DNA of 64,000 nt from Cupriavidus sp. WGlv3 (GCF_023952475.1 NZ_JALHRX010000005.1:265611-329610), one strand, 5' to 3'; positions 48,882 through 59,518 are shown, counted from the first letter of the stretch. The notes: a model not told the origin generated them from the letters alone. Translations and numbers: made by a program.

Positions 48882-49790
48882 CTAGCGCTTGCCTCCGCCG
48901 TTGCCTGCGGCCGCGCCCGCGGCGCCGCCGCTGGAACGCATGTAGCGGAAGAACTCGGAATTGGGTTCCAGCACCAGCACGTCGCGCTTGTCGCGGAAGG
49001 TGTTGCGGTAGGCCTCCATGCTGCGCCAGAACTGCGCAAACTGCGGATCGCGGCCAAACGCGTCGCCATAGATCTGCGACGCCTTGGCATCGCCCTCGCC
49101 CTTGATCACCTGCGCATCGCGATAGGCCTGGGCCAGCACCACTTCACGCTGGCGGTCGGCATCGGCGCGGATCTTCTCGCCCTCGGCGGCGCCGGTGGAG
49201 CGCAGTTCGTTGGCCACGCGCTTGCGCTCAGCCTCCATGCGGCGATACACCGACTCGCTGATCGCAGGCAGCAGGTCGACGCGCTTCAGGCGCACGTCGA
49301 GGATTTCGACGCCGACCGACTTGGCGTACTCGCTCATGCCGTTGCGGATGGCCTGCATCACCTGCTCGCGCTCGCCGGCGACCACGTCGGCGACGGTGCG
49401 CTTGCCGAATTCTTCACGCGCCACCGAGTCAATGCGCTGCGTCATGCGGTCCTGCGCGCCGCGCAGGTTGCCGCCGAAGGCGACGAAGAACTTGCGCGGA
49501 TCGGTGATGCGCCATTTGACGAACCAGTCCACCACCATGCTCTTCTTCTCGGCGGTCAGGAAGCGCTCGTTGGCGGCGACATCGATGGTCTGCAGGCGGC
49601 GGTCCATGAACACCACGTTCTGGAACGGCGGCGGCAGCTTGAAGTGCAGGCCCGGCTCGCGCACCACTTCCTTGATCTGGCCGAAGGCGAACACCACGGC
49701 GTACTGGCGCTGGTCGACCACGAACAGCATGGACGAAACCACGGCCAGCAGGATGAAAAAGCCGATTGCGAAGGAAATCAGTCGGTTCAT
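48882..49790 (-). CDS. hflC: Protease modulator HflC
   Basis: HflC is a membrane SPFH/stomatin-family protein that with HflK forms a large periplasm-facing cage around the FtsH protease and limits its attack on membrane proteins. The 302-residue sequence starts MNRLISFAIGFFILLAVVSS, giving the N-terminal membrane anchor, then the SPFH domain (VDQRQYAVVFAFGQIKEVVREPGLHFKLPPPFQNV) and an Ala/Glu/Lys-rich helix (SEVY to RDAQVIKGEGDAKASQIYGDAF). The C-terminal tail is Gly/Ala-rich. GAGGAGG sits 6 nt before the ATG at 49790, making that start firm. It is 10 bp after hflK. Confidence 0.96.
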   Translation of the reverse strand: MNRLISFAIGFFILLAVVSSMLFVVDQRQYAVVFAFGQIKEVVREPGLHFKLPPPFQNVVFMDRRLQTIDVAANERFLTAEKKSMVVDWFVKWRITDPRKFFVAFGGNLRGAQDRMTQRIDSVAREEFGKRTVADVVAGEREQVMQAIRNGMSEYAKSVGVEILDVRLKRVDLLPAISESVYRRMEAERKRVANELRSTGAAEGEKIRADADRQREVVLAQAYRDAQVIKGEGDAKASQIYGDAFGRDPQFAQFWRSMEAYRNTFRDKRDVLVLEPNSEFFRYMRSSGGAAGAAAGNGGGKR

Positions 49791-49800
49791 GACGGCCTCC

Positions 49801-51159
49801 TCAGCGCGAGTCGCGGTCGCGGTTGCGCAGCGATTCGCGCGACCGGTTGTCCGTCGAGGCATCGGGCGCGGGCGCCGGCGTGCCCGCCGCGCCGGGCTGG
49901 CCCGGCTGCGGCGTGGCGCGGCCCTCGGCCTGCGCCATCAGCTTGTCCAGCGGCAGGTAGAGCAGGTTGTTGCCCTGGCGCGCGTCGACCAGCACCTTGG
50001 TCGAATTGGAGTAGATCTGCTGCATGGTTTCTAGATAGATACGGTCGCGCGTCACCTGCGGCGCCTTGGCATATTCCGACTGCACCGAACGGAAACGCGA
50101 CGCATCGCCCTCGGCCTGCGCCACCACGCGGGCGCGATAGGCTTCGGATTCTTCCTTCAGGCGCGCCGCGGTGCCCTTGGCGCGCGGGATGATGTCGTTG
50201 GCGTAGGCCTGGCCTTCGCTGATGGCGCGCTCGCGGTCCTGGCTGGCCTTGTTGACGTCGTCGAACGCGGCCTGCACCTGCTCGGGCGGCTGCACGCTCT
50301 GCACGTTCACGGACAGCACGCGGATGCCGGTCTTGTACGCCGACAGAATGGCCTGGATCGACTTGGCCAGTTGCTGCGCGATCTGTTCGCGGTTTTCATA
50401 CAGCACCGCGTCCATCTTGTTTTTGCCGACGATCTCGCGCACCGAAGTCTCGGCGGCCTGCGTCACCAGCTCTTCATCGCCACCCCGGTCGGTCTTGTTG
50501 AAGAACAGGAATTCGCTGGCGTCCTGGATCACGTACTGCACGGTGAAGCGCACGTCGATGATGTTCTCGTCCTGCGTCAGCATCGACGAGTCTTTCAGGT
50601 TGCTGTCCTTGATCGAGGTGGAGCGGCCCACCTCGACCGAGCGCACCGCCGACAGGTTGACGACCTCGGCCGACTGCACCGGCCAGGGCAAGCGCCAGTT
50701 GATGCCGGGGCCGGCAGAGTACTTGAACTTGCCGAACTGCAGGATCACCGCGGTCTGGCCTTCCTGCACCATGAAGAAGCCGCTGGCCAGCCAGATGCCG
50801 ACCACCGCGGCCACGATCACGCCGGCGCCCACGCTCGAGCCCTTGCCGGGGGTGCGCGGGCCGCCGAAGCCCTGGTTGCCGTTGCCGCCGTTGTCCTTGC
50901 GGCCGAGCAGTCCGTTCAGGCGGCGGTTGAAGTCGCGCCACAGTTCGTCCAGGTCCGGCGGGCCGCCATCCTGCTGCGGACGCTGGTTCTGCTGGCGGTT
51001 GTCGTCGCGGCCGTCCTTCTTGTCATCGTCCTGCCCATCCCGACCCCAGCGCGGATCGTTCAGCGAGAAGATGGCGCGCAAGCGCTGCCAGCCCGCGCGC
51101 AGCGCGAGGCGGCCGCCTGGTGTCAGGCTCGAATCAGCATTCCGGGGAAACTGGGGCAT
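49801..51159 (-). CDS. hflK: Protease modulator HflK
   Basis: Partner of HflC in the FtsH-modulating complex. The 452-residue protein has a hydrophilic, Asp/Gln/Gly/Asn-rich N-terminal region (about 30-95, including RDDNRQQNQRPQQDGGPP), a membrane helix (SVGAGVIVAAVVGIWLASGF) and an SPFH domain (FMVQEGQTAVILQFGKFKYSAGPGINWRLPWPV). The helical KGTAARLKEESEAYRARVVAQAEGDASRF segment follows. The preferred start is the ATG at 51159 (MPQFPRNADSSLTPGG); a GTG three codons earlier is possible. hflX lies upstream with a 175-bp gap. Confidence 0.95.
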   Translation of the reverse strand: MPQFPRNADSSLTPGGRLALRAGWQRLRAIFSLNDPRWGRDGQDDDKKDGRDDNRQQNQRPQQDGGPPDLDELWRDFNRRLNGLLGRKDNGGNGNQGFGGPRTPGKGSSVGAGVIVAAVVGIWLASGFFMVQEGQTAVILQFGKFKYSAGPGINWRLPWPVQSAEVVNLSAVRSVEVGRSTSIKDSNLKDSSMLTQDENIIDVRFTVQYVIQDASEFLFFNKTDRGGDEELVTQAAETSVREIVGKNKMDAVLYENREQIAQQLAKSIQAILSAYKTGIRVLSVNVQSVQPPEQVQAAFDDVNKASQDRERAISEGQAYANDIIPRAKGTAARLKEESEAYRARVVAQAEGDASRFRSVQSEYAKAPQVTRDRIYLETMQQIYSNSTKVLVDARQGNNLLYLPLDKLMAQAEGRATPQPGQPGAAGTPAPAPDASTDNRSRESLRNRDRDSR

Positions 51160-51333
51160 GAAGTGCACGGGTCCGGGGAAGTTTGTAACAGGGGGATTCT
51201 AGCAGTCATCGGCGCCACTTTTGGCCAATTCGCGCAATCCCCGCGGCAACCGCACCGGAATTGGGCAGAACCGGCGCCAATCCGGCACCAGGGCGGCGTG
51301 GATCCAACGGCAAGCCCCTGGCTAGCCGCACGC

Positions 51334-52593
51334 CTACAGCGGGCGCGAATCGTCCGCATCGGTGTCGTCGGCGCCAGCCGGCATGCCGCCATCACCGATC
51401 GTGCCGTCGCCGGCGCCATCGGCCTGCGGCACATCGTCCAGGCGCGGATCGTAGGGTTGCGATTCGGGCGGGCGGCTGGCCAGCCATTGCGCTACTTCGA
51501 CCACGGCCTCGCGCAGCGCGTCGAGCCCCAGCCCTTCGCGCGCGCTCAGGAACACGCGGGTCGGGATGCCGTCCGCGTCGCGCTCGATGCGCGGGCCCTC
51601 GTCCATCAGTTCGGGCGCGGCGTCGATCTTGTTCATCACCACGATCTGCGGGATGTCCAGCGCATTGATTTCCGCCAGCACCCGATTGACCTGCTCGATC
51701 TGTTCGTGGCGCACCGGGCTCGATGCATCGACCACATGCAGCAGCAAGTCGGCATGCACGGTCTCGTCCAGCGTGGCACGGAACGCCGCCACCAGCTGCG
51801 TCGGCAGGTCGCGGATAAAGCCGACCGTGTCCGACAGCACCACGTTGCCCAGGCCATCGAGGAACAGCCGGCGCGAGGTGGTGTCAAGCGTGGCGAACAG
51901 CTGGTTGGCCGCATACGCGCCGGCCTTGGTCAGCGCGTTAAACAGCGTCGACTTGCCGGCGTTGGTGTAGCCCACCAGCGAAATGCTGAGGGTGTCGTTG
52001 CGCGCGCGCGCGCGCCGCTGGGTGCTGTGCTGGCGCTGCAGCCGCGACAGATCGGACTTGAGCCGCTTGGCGCGCTCGTCCAGCATGCGGCGGTCCAGTT
52101 CCAGCTGGCGTTCGCCGGGACCACCGCGCATGCCGATGCCGCCCTTCTGCCGCTCCAGGTGGCTCCACGCGCGGACCAGCCGCGACGCGCGGTACTGCAC
52201 CTGCGCCAGCTCCACCTGCACCTTGCCGACATGGCTCTGGGCGCGCTGCCCGAAGATATCGAGGATCAGGCCGGTCCGGTCGATCACGTGGCGCTGCAGG
52301 AAGCGCTCCAGGTTGCGCTGCTGCGCCGGGCTCAGCGCGTGATTGAAGACCACCACGTCGGCATCCAGCGCGTCGGCGGCCTCCTTCAGCTCCTCGGCCT
52401 TGCCCGAGCCGATGAACAAGGCCGGATCCGGTCGCGAGCGACGGCCCGTCAGCGTATGCACCGGCAGCGAGCCGGCGGTGGTGGTCAGCAGCGCCAGTTC
52501 GCTGAGGCTTTCCTGGAAATCATGCTTGCCGAAGTCGACGCCGACGAGGATGGCGCGCGAAGGGGCGGTATTGGAGGTGGCTCTGGGGTCCAA
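51334..52593 (-). CDS. hflX: GTPase HflX (ribosome-associated)
   Basis: HflX splits stalled 70S ribosomes and binds the 50S subunit. The 419-residue protein has the HflX N-terminal domain (IGSGKAEELKEAADALDADVVVFNHALSPAQQRNLE, and GGIGMRGGPGE at 151-161), then the G domain with the P-loop GYTNAGKST (208-216), DTVGFIRDLP and VMNKIDAAPEL. The start is a TTG at 52593 (read as MDPRATSNTAPSRAILVGVD), because no ATG lies near the conserved N-terminus; the ribosome site is weak, so the start is uncertain by a few codons. It is downstream of hfq, as in many bacteria. Confidence 0.94.
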   Translation of the reverse strand: MDPRATSNTAPSRAILVGVDFGKHDFQESLSELALLTTTAGSLPVHTLTGRRSRPDPALFIGSGKAEELKEAADALDADVVVFNHALSPAQQRNLERFLQRHVIDRTGLILDIFGQRAQSHVGKVQVELAQVQYRASRLVRAWSHLERQKGGIGMRGGPGERQLELDRRMLDERAKRLKSDLSRLQRQHSTQRRARARNDTLSISLVGYTNAGKSTLFNALTKAGAYAANQLFATLDTTSRRLFLDGLGNVVLSDTVGFIRDLPTQLVAAFRATLDETVHADLLLHVVDASSPVRHEQIEQVNRVLAEINALDIPQIVVMNKIDAAPELMDEGPRIERDADGIPTRVFLSAREGLGLDALREAVVEVAQWLASRPPESQPYDPRLDDVPQADGAGDGTIGDGGMPAGADDTDADDSRPL

Positions 52594-52824
52594 GGGCGGG
52601 CGCGAATGCGCAGGGAAATTCGGGTTCAGGGGGAGGGATGGCGGATCTCGGACACTGTCCTGGCCCCTGCCGGGACAGGCCGCCGCATGATGCGGAACGT
52701 GGCGGCGGCGGGCGCATTGGCAACCACCGGACCGCGCGGCACCGGGTGCGTCGGCACACCGGCGCCGGGCATCGTGGCGGCGCCGCCTGGCGCCCGTACG
52801 ATGCCCTGGGGCAGATCGGTCAGA

Positions 52825-53064
52825 TCAGGCCTCGGCGGAATCATCCACGCGGAAATTGACCGCGCGTGCCGGCACGACGGTGGAGATCGCATGCTTGTAG
52901 ACCATCTGGGTCACGGTGTTGCGCAGCAGGACGACATACTGGTCGAACGATTCGATATTGCCTTGCAGCTTGATGCCATTGACGAGATAGATGGAAACCG
53001 GCACGTGCTCTTTGCGCAGCGCGTTCAGGAACGGGTCTTGTAGCAGTTGCCCTTTGTTGCTCAT
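52825..53064 (-). CDS. hfq: RNA chaperone Hfq
   Basis: Hexameric Sm-like protein that pairs small RNAs with mRNAs. The 79-residue protein has Sm1 [42 protein letters not shown] and Sm2 [10 protein letters not shown], with the conserved proximal-site residues Q8, F42-type and KH. The C-terminal tail is short ([14 protein letters not shown]), as in betaproteobacteria. The ATG at 53064 has a GGAG ribosome site. Upstream on the minus strand are two hairpins in the leader (see 53102-53147). It lies between der and hflX in the long co-directional array. Confidence 0.97.
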
Positions 53065-53101
53065 GGCACACTCCAAATTTATAGGTTTAGTGGTGAATGA
53101 T

Positions 53102-53147
53102 GGGGATGGAAATCCCCGGTTCAAGTCAGGCGGCGCAAAAACGCGCC
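53102..53147 (-). other. Two stem-loops in the hfq leader
   Basis: GGGGAT (53102-53107) pairs with ATCCCC (53112-53117) over GGAA, about 40 nt before the hfq ATG. GGCGC (53132-53136) pairs with GCGCC (53143-53147) over an A-rich loop. U-runs flank the second. Hfq autoregulates by binding its own leader in E. coli; A/U-rich tracts next to hairpins make that plausible here, but it is not shown. Confidence 0.4.
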
Positions 53148-53274
53148 AGAAAAAAGATCAAAACGGTACCAAGTTGGCGTCAATGCGCAGGGAACCCCCT
53201 GCTACCGTGAATTTAGCCGCAGTTCCAAACGAACGCAAACGAAAACTGGCCCCGCCGCGGATCCGATTCCGGAC

Positions 53275-54618
53275 TCAATCCTTCGAGTCCGCGTACGGAT
53301 TTTTGTTCGTGCGAAATTCGATGCGCAGGGGCGTGCCCTTGAGCTTGAATGCCGCACGGAAACGGTTTTCCAGGTAGCGCCGGTAGGTCTCGGCAACGCC
53401 CGACAGCGCATTGCCGTGAACCACGATGATGGGCGGATTGGAGCCGCCCTGGTGCGCATAGCGCAGCTTGGGCCGCGATGCGCCGACGCGCTTGGGCTGC
53501 TGGAATTCCACGGCTTCCTGCAGCACGCGCGTCAGTTGCGGCGTTGGCAGCTTGACCATGGCCGCGGCATACGCATCGTCGACCGAGCGCATCAGCGCGC
53601 CGATGCCGGTGCGCTCGCGCGCCGACACAAAATGAACGTTGGCAAAGCTCAGGAATTGCAGCTTGCGCTCGAGGTCGTGCTTGATGCGGTCACGCGTGTG
53701 ACCGTCCAGTCCGTCCCACTTGTTGACGCCCACCACCAGCGCGCGGCCGGACTCGACGATAAAGCCGGCAATATGCGCATCCTGGTCGGAAATATCCTGC
53801 TGCGCGTCGAGCAGCAGGATCACCACGTTGGCGTCGGCGATCGACTGCAGCGTCTTGACCACCGAGAATTTCTCGATCGCCTCGAACACCTTGCCGCGCC
53901 GGCGCAGGCCGGCGGTATCGATCAGCGTATAGGGCTTGCCGCCGCGCTCGAACTCGACGTAGATGGCGTCGCGGGTGGTGCCAGGCATGTCGAAGGCGAT
54001 GACGCGCTCTTCACCGATCAGCGTATTGACCAGCGTGGACTTGCCCACGTTGGGACGCCCGACGATGGCGATCTTGACGCCCTTGCCCTCGTCCGAGGCT
54101 TCCTCGGCCAGCTCGGGGCGCTCCTGCACCGCCAGCTCGATGGCTTCATCGACCAGCTCGCGCACGCCGTCGCCGTGGGCGGCAGAGATCGCGTACGGAT
54201 CGCCCATGCCGAGCTCGTAGAAGTCCGCCGCGACCGAGGTGTACTTCATGCCCTCGGCCTTGTTGACCGCCAGCATGATGCGCCGGCCGGTCTTGCGCAG
54301 GTAATCGGCGATGGCGCGGTCCTGCGGCGCCAAGCCCAGGCGGCCGTCGACGATAAAGATCACCACGTCGGCCTCGACCACCGCCTGCTTGGTCTGCTTG
54401 GCCATCTCGGCGACGATGCCTTCCTTGACCACGGGCTCGAAACCGCCGGTATCGATGGCGATGAACGGACGTTCGCCGATGCGCCCTTCGCCATAATGGC
54501 GGTCGCGCGTCAGGCCCGGCAGGTCGGCGACGAGCGCGTCGCGCGAGCGGGTCATGCGGTTGAATAGCGTCGACTTGCCCACATTGGGGCGGCCGACAAG
54601 TGCGATAACTGGTTTCAT
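53275..54618 (-). CDS. der: Ribosome biogenesis GTPase Der (EngA)
   Basis: Essential double GTPase for 50S ribosome assembly. The 447-residue protein has two G domains: P-loop 1 GRPNVGKST (9-17) with [11 protein letters not shown] and DTGGF, and P-loop 2 GRPNVGKST (188-196) with [10 protein letters not shown] and NKWDGLD. A C-terminal KH-like domain follows ([20 protein letters not shown]). The first domain has NKAE in the guanine-recognition position instead of NKxD, seen in betaproteobacterial relatives. The start is the ATG at 54618 ([17 protein letters not shown]). It is downstream of bamB. Confidence 0.96.
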   Translation of the reverse strand: MKPVIALVGRPNVGKSTLFNRMTRSRDALVADLPGLTRDRHYGEGRIGERPFIAIDTGGFEPVVKEGIVAEMAKQTKQAVVEADVVIFIVDGRLGLAPQDRAIADYLRKTGRRIMLAVNKAEGMKYTSVAADFYELGMGDPYAISAAHGDGVRELVDEAIELAVQERPELAEEASDEGKGVKIAIVGRPNVGKSTLVNTLIGEERVIAFDMPGTTRDAIYVEFERGGKPYTLIDTAGLRRRGKVFEAIEKFSVVKTLQSIADANVVILLLDAQQDISDQDAHIAGFIVESGRALVVGVNKWDGLDGHTRDRIKHDLERKLQFLSFANVHFVSARERTGIGALMRSVDDAYAAAMVKLPTPQLTRVLQEAVEFQQPKRVGASRPKLRYAHQGGSNPPIIVVHGNALSGVAETYRRYLENRFRAAFKLKGTPLRIEFRTNKNPYADSKD

Positions 54619-54683
54619 GCCATAAACGGAAACGGGGGCCGGCAACTGCCGCCCCCCGGTAACTCCGGAGTCAAGGGTTCCAA

Positions 54684-54716
54684 CGGCAGCCCGCGCCACC
54701 TGAGCGCGGGCTGCCG
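54684..54716. other. Strong stem-loop between bamB and der
   Basis: A 13-bp perfect stem: CGGCAGCCCGCGC (54684-54696) with GCGCGGGCTGCCG (54704-54716), and a 7-nt loop. On the minus strand it lies about 120 nt after the bamB stop, without a U-run. Probably a partial terminator or RNA-stability element between bamB and der. Confidence 0.6.
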
Positions 54717-54836
54717 CTTGTCCTGTCGGGCGCGGCGCGGGTCAGCGACCCGCTGCAATTGCCGCGTCAAGGATCATGCTACCGGATTCGGCGCCGGCCG
54801 TACCGACAGGTGTACGGCAGCGCGCATAGGGTCCTG

Positions 54837-56012
54837 TCAACCAGGCTGGAAACCGTAGACGTCGCCGTCGCGCGTCTGGATCACCAGGGTCTGCCCCGCC
54901 ACCACGGGCGCGGCGGTGATGGCGCTGCCATCGGTCTTCATGCGTGCCACCACCTGGCCGTCTTCGCGCGACAGGAAGTGGACATAGCCTTCGAAGTCGC
55001 CCATCACCACCGAGCGGCCCAGCGCCAGCGGCGCGCCCAGGCGGCGGTTGCGCAGGTCGGCGTTCTTCCAGCGCTCGCTGCCGTTCTGGCGGTCGAAGGC
55101 ATGCACCACCGATTGCTCGTCGCTGGCGTAAAGCGCATTGTCATCCTGCGCCGGGCCTGCCGGCGACGAGAAATCCTTGCCCCACTGCGGCTGGCCGCTG
55201 GCCAGTTCCAGGCAGGCGACCCGGCCCTGGAAAGTAGTGGCGCAGACCTGGCGACCGCTGACCATGGGCAGGCCGGTGACGTCGTTCAGGCGCTCGATCT
55301 CCGATACGCCCTTCGGGTAGGAAACCGCGCTTTCCCAGCGCAGCACGCCGTTACCCGGCGTCAGCACCCCGAGCTTGCCGCCGGGAAAGCCCATCACGAT
55401 GCCGTCGCCGGCGAACACCATGCCCATCGCCGCGCGCAGGTTCAGCGGCGTCTGCGAACGCTGGTAGATCCAGCGGCGCTCGCCGGTCTCGGCATCCAGC
55501 CCGAACACCCGGGTATCGGTGGTGCGCACCACCACCAGGCCGTTGCCGACCAGCGGTGCCGACAGGACCTCGCCGTTGACCTGCTTCTTCCAGATCTGCT
55601 TGCCGCTGGCGTCGAAGGCATAGACCGCGCCCTTCTCGCCCGCGACCGCGGTGACCGAGCCGTCGCTGCCCGGCCCGGAGGTCAGGTCAACGTCGGTCTT
55701 GGCCTTCCACAGCACGCGGCCGCTGGCGCCTTCGAGCGCCATCACATTGCCGTTGTTGGACGACACATAGACATTGTTGCCCGCCGCGGCCGGCTGCATC
55801 GAATAGGGGCCGCTCTTGCCGACGTCGGCCTTCCAGGCCTGGCGCACCGCCAGCGTGCCCGATACCGGCTTGAGTTCGGCGGGCGGGTGCTTGTTTTCCT
55901 TGCTGAACAGCGCGCAGCCGCCCAGCGTGGCCAGGCAGGCAGCCGCCACCAGCGCACGGGAAATCGTGCGGGTGGGCTGGCGATGTACGGCACGGGAAAG
56001 CACTGACGTCAT
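54837..56012 (-). CDS. bamB: Outer membrane assembly lipoprotein BamB
   Basis: Component of the BAM complex that inserts beta-barrel proteins into the outer membrane. The 391-residue precursor has a lipoprotein signal ([16 protein letters not shown], lipobox LGGC with C33 lipidated) and an eight-bladed propeller of PQQ-like repeats, for example [54 protein letters not shown] and [17 protein letters not shown]. The ATG at 56012 ([15 protein letters not shown]) is preferred over an upstream one at 56048, as it leaves a normal signal length. It is between yfgM and der, the conserved context (yfgM-bamB-der). Confidence 0.95.
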   Translation of the reverse strand: MTSVLSRAVHRQPTRTISRALVAAACLATLGGCALFSKENKHPPAELKPVSGTLAVRQAWKADVGKSGPYSMQPAAAGNNVYVSSNNGNVMALEGASGRVLWKAKTDVDLTSGPGSDGSVTAVAGEKGAVYAFDASGKQIWKKQVNGEVLSAPLVGNGLVVVRTTDTRVFGLDAETGERRWIYQRSQTPLNLRAAMGMVFAGDGIVMGFPGGKLGVLTPGNGVLRWESAVSYPKGVSEIERLNDVTGLPMVSGRQVCATTFQGRVACLELASGQPQWGKDFSSPAGPAQDDNALYASDEQSVVHAFDRQNGSERWKNADLRNRRLGAPLALGRSVVMGDFEGYVHFLSREDGQVVARMKTDGSAITAAPVVAGQTLVIQTRDGDVYGFQPG

Positions 56013-56079
56013 AACTTTACGGTCCTGTTGTTCGATCCGCGGGATCAACGGTATGGCAATGGTTCAAACGGCAGCCGGA

Positions 56080-56712
56080 TCAGGCCGTGCCCAGCGCATC
56101 GAGCTTGAACTGGATGATCTGGCGCATCGCCGGCTCGGCCTGGCCCAGCTTGTCCAGCGCCTTGCGATAGGCGGTGCGGGCATCGTCGCGCTTGTCTTGC
56201 GCGGCGAGCAGGTCGCCACGGCGGTCGGCGTAGAGCGCGACGAACGCGGCCGGCGGCTCATCCTTGAGCAGCGCCAGGCCCTGGTCATAGGCCTTCTCGT
56301 CGAGCAGCACGCCGGCCAGGCGCACGCGCGCCAGGTGCGAATATTCTTCGTCGCCGTGGTCGATGGCCCATTGCAGCTGGCTCTTGGCGGCGGTTAGGTC
56401 GCCCGCATCGTACAGCACGCGGCCGGCGACCAGTGCACTCATCTGGCCGTAGGCGGTACGGCCGAACTTGCCTTCCAGGTCGGTCGCGGCGCGCTTGATG
56501 CGCTCGACGTCGCGCGCCTCGGCCGCCTTGAGCACCTGCTCGTACAGCACCGCGGCTTCGCCGGCCTGCTTGCGCTCCCAGTACTTCCAGCCGTTCCAGC
56601 CCGCAAAGGCCAGCAGCGCGATGATCAGTGCCCAGGTCAGCGCATTGCCATACTGGCGCCACCAGGCCTTCAGATTCTCAAGCTGTTCCTGTTCTTCTAG
56701 ATCGTAAGCCAT
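56080..56712 (-). CDS. yfgM: YfgM-type ancillary SecYEG translocon subunit (TPR protein)
   Basis: A 210-residue protein with a short cytoplasmic start (MAYDLEEQEQLENLKAWWRQ), one membrane helix (ALTWALIIALLAFAGWNGW, about 24-42) and a periplasmic TPR domain (EQVLKAAEARDVERIKRAATDLE, LVAGRVLYDAGDLTAAKSQLQWAI, DDARTAYRKALDKLGQ). YfgM of E. coli joins PpiD at the SecYEG translocon as a periplasmic chaperone. The position between hisS and bamB matches the conserved hisS-yfgM-bamB order. Start at 56712. Confidence 0.93.
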   Translation of the reverse strand: MAYDLEEQEQLENLKAWWRQYGNALTWALIIALLAFAGWNGWKYWERKQAGEAAVLYEQVLKAAEARDVERIKRAATDLEGKFGRTAYGQMSALVAGRVLYDAGDLTAAKSQLQWAIDHGDEEYSHLARVRLAGVLLDEKAYDQGLALLKDEPPAAFVALYADRRGDLLAAQDKRDDARTAYRKALDKLGQAEPAMRQIIQFKLDALGTA

Positions 56713-56769
56713 GTCGAGGCAATCACCTGCGTTGGTTGGATACTCGTGATGTCAGGCTGCGGCGCGCGC

Positions 56770-58140
56770 TTATTCGCTGGCGCCGACCATGGCGTCGATC
56801 AGGTAATCGACCAGCCCTTCGGCCGGGACGGTGGCCTGTTGCCCACCGCCTTCGGCCTGCTCGCGCTGGCGAAGTTCCTTGACCTGGACCACGCCGGCGG
56901 CCACTTCGTCGTCGCCAATGATAATGGCATAGGCCGCGCCGCTTGCGTCGGCGCGCTTCATCTGCGACTTGAAGCTGCCGCCCTTGCCGTCGGGGCTGGC
57001 GTGCAGCACCACGTCGAGGCCGGCGTCGCGCAGGCGCTCGGCGGCCACCATTGCCTGCTGCGCGGCGGCCTCGCCCTGGTGCACCAGATAAACGTCGCAA
57101 CCGACCGCCTCGGGTACCACGCCCTCTTCGCGGATCAATTCGATGATGCGCTCGATGCCCATGGCCCAGCCGCAAGCCGGGGCGGACTTGCCGCCCATCT
57201 GCGCGATCAGCGGGTCATAGCGCCCGCCGCCGGCGATGGTGCCCTGCGCGCCCAGCTTGTCGGTGATCCACTCGAACACCGTCAGGTTGTAGTAATCGAG
57301 GCCGCGCACCAGGCGCGGGTTGATCTTGAACGGAATGTTGTTGGCCTTCAGCAGGCGCTGCACGCCCTCGAAGTGCGCCAGCGATGCTTCGCCCAGGAAG
57401 TCGATCAGCTTGGGCGCGTTGGCTGCCATTTCCTGCAGCGCCGGGTTCTTGGTGTCGAGCACGCGCAGCGGGTTGGTGTACAGGCGGCGCTTGCTGTCGT
57501 CGTCGAGGATGTCCTGGAAACCTTCCAGGTACTTGATCAGTTGCTCGCGGTGCGCCGCGCGCTCGTCGGCCTGCCCCAGCGAATTGAGTTCGAGGCGCAC
57601 GCCGGTCAGCCCCAGGTCGTCCCACAGGCGCTGGCACATCAGGATGATCTCGGCATCCACGTCCGGGCCGGCGAAGCCCAGCGCCTCGGCGCCGAGCTGG
57701 TGGAACTGGCGATAACGGCCGCGCTGCGGACGCTCGTGGCGGAACATCGGGCCGGTGTACCACAGGCGCTTGGGGCCGTCGTACAGCAGGTTGTGCTCGA
57801 TGGTGGCGCGCACGGCTGCGGCGGTGCCCTCGGGGCGCAGCGTCAGCTGCTCGCCGTTGAGCGAATCGGTGAAGGAGTACATCTCCTTCTCGACGATGTC
57901 GGTGACCTCGCCGATGCCGCGCACGAACAGCTGGGTGTGCTCGACGATAGGCGTGCGGATCTGCTGGTAGCCGTAGGCGCGCAGCATCGCGCGCGCGGCA
58001 TTCTCGAAATGCTCCCACAGCGGCGCGTCGGCCGGCAGCATGTCGTTCATGCCCTTCACACCCTGCAGGGCCTTGGCGGGGCGTGCCTTCGGTTCGGTCT
58101 TGGCGGCGCCGGCGGCGGCCATGGTCTCGGTTTGCGTCAT
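56770..58140 (-). CDS. hisS: Histidyl-tRNA synthetase
   Basis: Charges tRNA-His. The 456-residue class II synthetase has motif 1 ([28 protein letters not shown]), motif 2 ([40 protein letters not shown]), the histidine-binding [15 protein letters not shown], motif 3 ([15 protein letters not shown]) and a C-terminal anticodon-binding domain ([17 protein letters not shown]). An N-terminal extension of about 25 residues ([20 protein letters not shown]) precedes the conserved domain; the Met before [13 protein letters not shown] start is the family norm, so the true start could be later. 38 bp after ispG. Confidence 0.96.
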   Translation of the reverse strand: MTQTETMAAAGAAKTEPKARPAKALQGVKGMNDMLPADAPLWEHFENAARAMLRAYGYQQIRTPIVEHTQLFVRGIGEVTDIVEKEMYSFTDSLNGEQLTLRPEGTAAAVRATIEHNLLYDGPKRLWYTGPMFRHERPQRGRYRQFHQLGAEALGFAGPDVDAEIILMCQRLWDDLGLTGVRLELNSLGQADERAAHREQLIKYLEGFQDILDDDSKRRLYTNPLRVLDTKNPALQEMAANAPKLIDFLGEASLAHFEGVQRLLKANNIPFKINPRLVRGLDYYNLTVFEWITDKLGAQGTIAGGGRYDPLIAQMGGKSAPACGWAMGIERIIELIREEGVVPEAVGCDVYLVHQGEAAAQQAMVAAERLRDAGLDVVLHASPDGKGGSFKSQMKRADASGAAYAIIIGDDEVAAGVVQVKELRQREQAEGGGQQATVPAEGLVDYLIDAMVGASE

Positions 58141-58178
58141 TGTGTTCTAGTCAGGCTGCTGGTCCCGGCCGATCCGGC

Positions 58179-59471
58179 TCAGGCTGCCACTTCTTTGCCG
58201 GCCCGCGCAGCGCCCGGGCCGTAATGCGTGCGAACGTATTCATCTACGATCGCCTGGAATTCTTCCGCGATGCGCTCGCCGCGCAGCGTCTTCACCTTGA
58301 CGCCATCGACGAACACCGGCGCGGCCGGTGACTCGCCCGAGCCCGGCAGCGAAATGCCGATGTTGGCGTGCTTGCTTTCGCCCGGGCCGTTGACGATGCA
58401 GCCCATCACGGCCACGTCCATTTCCTCGACGCCCGGGTAGGCGGTCTTCCATTGCGGCATCTGCTCGCGCAGGTAGGCCTGGATACTCGCGGCCAGTTCC
58501 TGGAACACCGTGCTTGTGGTGCGGCCGCAGCCTGGGCAGGCGATCACCATCGGGGTGAAATTGCGCAGGCCCATGGTCTGCAGGATTTCCTGCCCGACGT
58601 ACACCTCTTTCTCGCGCGGCGCACCGGGTTCGGGCGTCAGCGAGATGCGGATGGTGTCGCCGATGCCTTCCTGCAGCAGCACCGACAACGCCGCGGTGGA
58701 AGCCACGATGCCCTTGCTGCCCATGCCGGCTTCGGTCAGGCCGAGGTGCAGTGCGTAGTCGCAGCGGCGCGCCAGCTCGCGGTACACCGCGACCAGCTCC
58801 TGCACCTGCGACACCTTGCACGACAAGATGATCTGGCTGCCCGGCAGGCCGATCTCCTCAGCCTTCTTCGCCGATTCGATGGCCGAGGTGATCAGTGCCT
58901 CGATCATCACGCTCTGCGCCGGCCACGGCTCGGCGCGCCCGGCGTTCTCGTCCATGATGCGGGCCAGCAGATCCTGGTCCAGGCTGCCCCAGTTCACGCC
59001 GATGCGCACCGGCTTGTTGTAACGGCACGCCATCTCGATCATCTGCGCGAACTGCGTATCGCGCTTGGCGCCCTGGCCGACGTTGCCCGGGTTGATGCGG
59101 TACTTCGACAGCGCCTCGGCGCAGGCCGGATAGTCCTGCAGCAGCTTGTGGCCGTTGTAGTGGAAATCTCCCACCAGCGGCACGTCGACACCCATCCGGT
59201 CGAGCTGCTCGCGGATCGACGGCACCGCGGCCGCGGCCTCGGGCGTGTTCACCGTGATGCGCACGATCTCGGAACCCGCGCGCGCCAGCTCCTTGACCTG
59301 GATCGCGGTGCCGATGGCGTCGACCGTGTCGGTATTGGTCATCGACTGCACCCGCACCGGCGAGCCGCCGCCGATGGTCACCACATTGTCGCCCCACGCG
59401 ACCCGCGCCTGGCGGGTCTGGCGGCGCGGCAGCGGGCCCGGCAGGACCGGGAGACAGAGCTGTTGGTTCAT
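58179..59471 (-). CDS. ispG: 4-hydroxy-3-methylbut-2-enyl diphosphate synthase IspG
   Basis: Iron-sulfur enzyme of the MEP isoprenoid pathway that makes HMBPP. The 430-residue protein has the TIM-barrel start [50 protein letters not shown], and the C-terminal [4Fe-4S] ligands: the CPGCGRTT motif and Cys in [23 protein letters not shown]. Length exceeds the 370 of E. coli because of a longer central region, as in many betaproteobacteria. The start is the ATG at 59471 ([17 protein letters not shown]). It is between rodZ and hisS. Confidence 0.96.
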   Translation of the reverse strand: MNQQLCLPVLPGPLPRRQTRQARVAWGDNVVTIGGGSPVRVQSMTNTDTVDAIGTAIQVKELARAGSEIVRITVNTPEAAAAVPSIREQLDRMGVDVPLVGDFHYNGHKLLQDYPACAEALSKYRINPGNVGQGAKRDTQFAQMIEMACRYNKPVRIGVNWGSLDQDLLARIMDENAGRAEPWPAQSVMIEALITSAIESAKKAEEIGLPGSQIILSCKVSQVQELVAVYRELARRCDYALHLGLTEAGMGSKGIVASTAALSVLLQEGIGDTIRISLTPEPGAPREKEVYVGQEILQTMGLRNFTPMVIACPGCGRTTSTVFQELAASIQAYLREQMPQWKTAYPGVEEMDVAVMGCIVNGPGESKHANIGISLPGSGESPAAPVFVDGVKVKTLRGERIAEEFQAIVDEYVRTHYGPGAARAGKEVAA

Positions 59472-59518
59472 AGCATTACCACCTTGCAAAGACGCACCTT
59501 GCCGCACCTCGCACCGCG

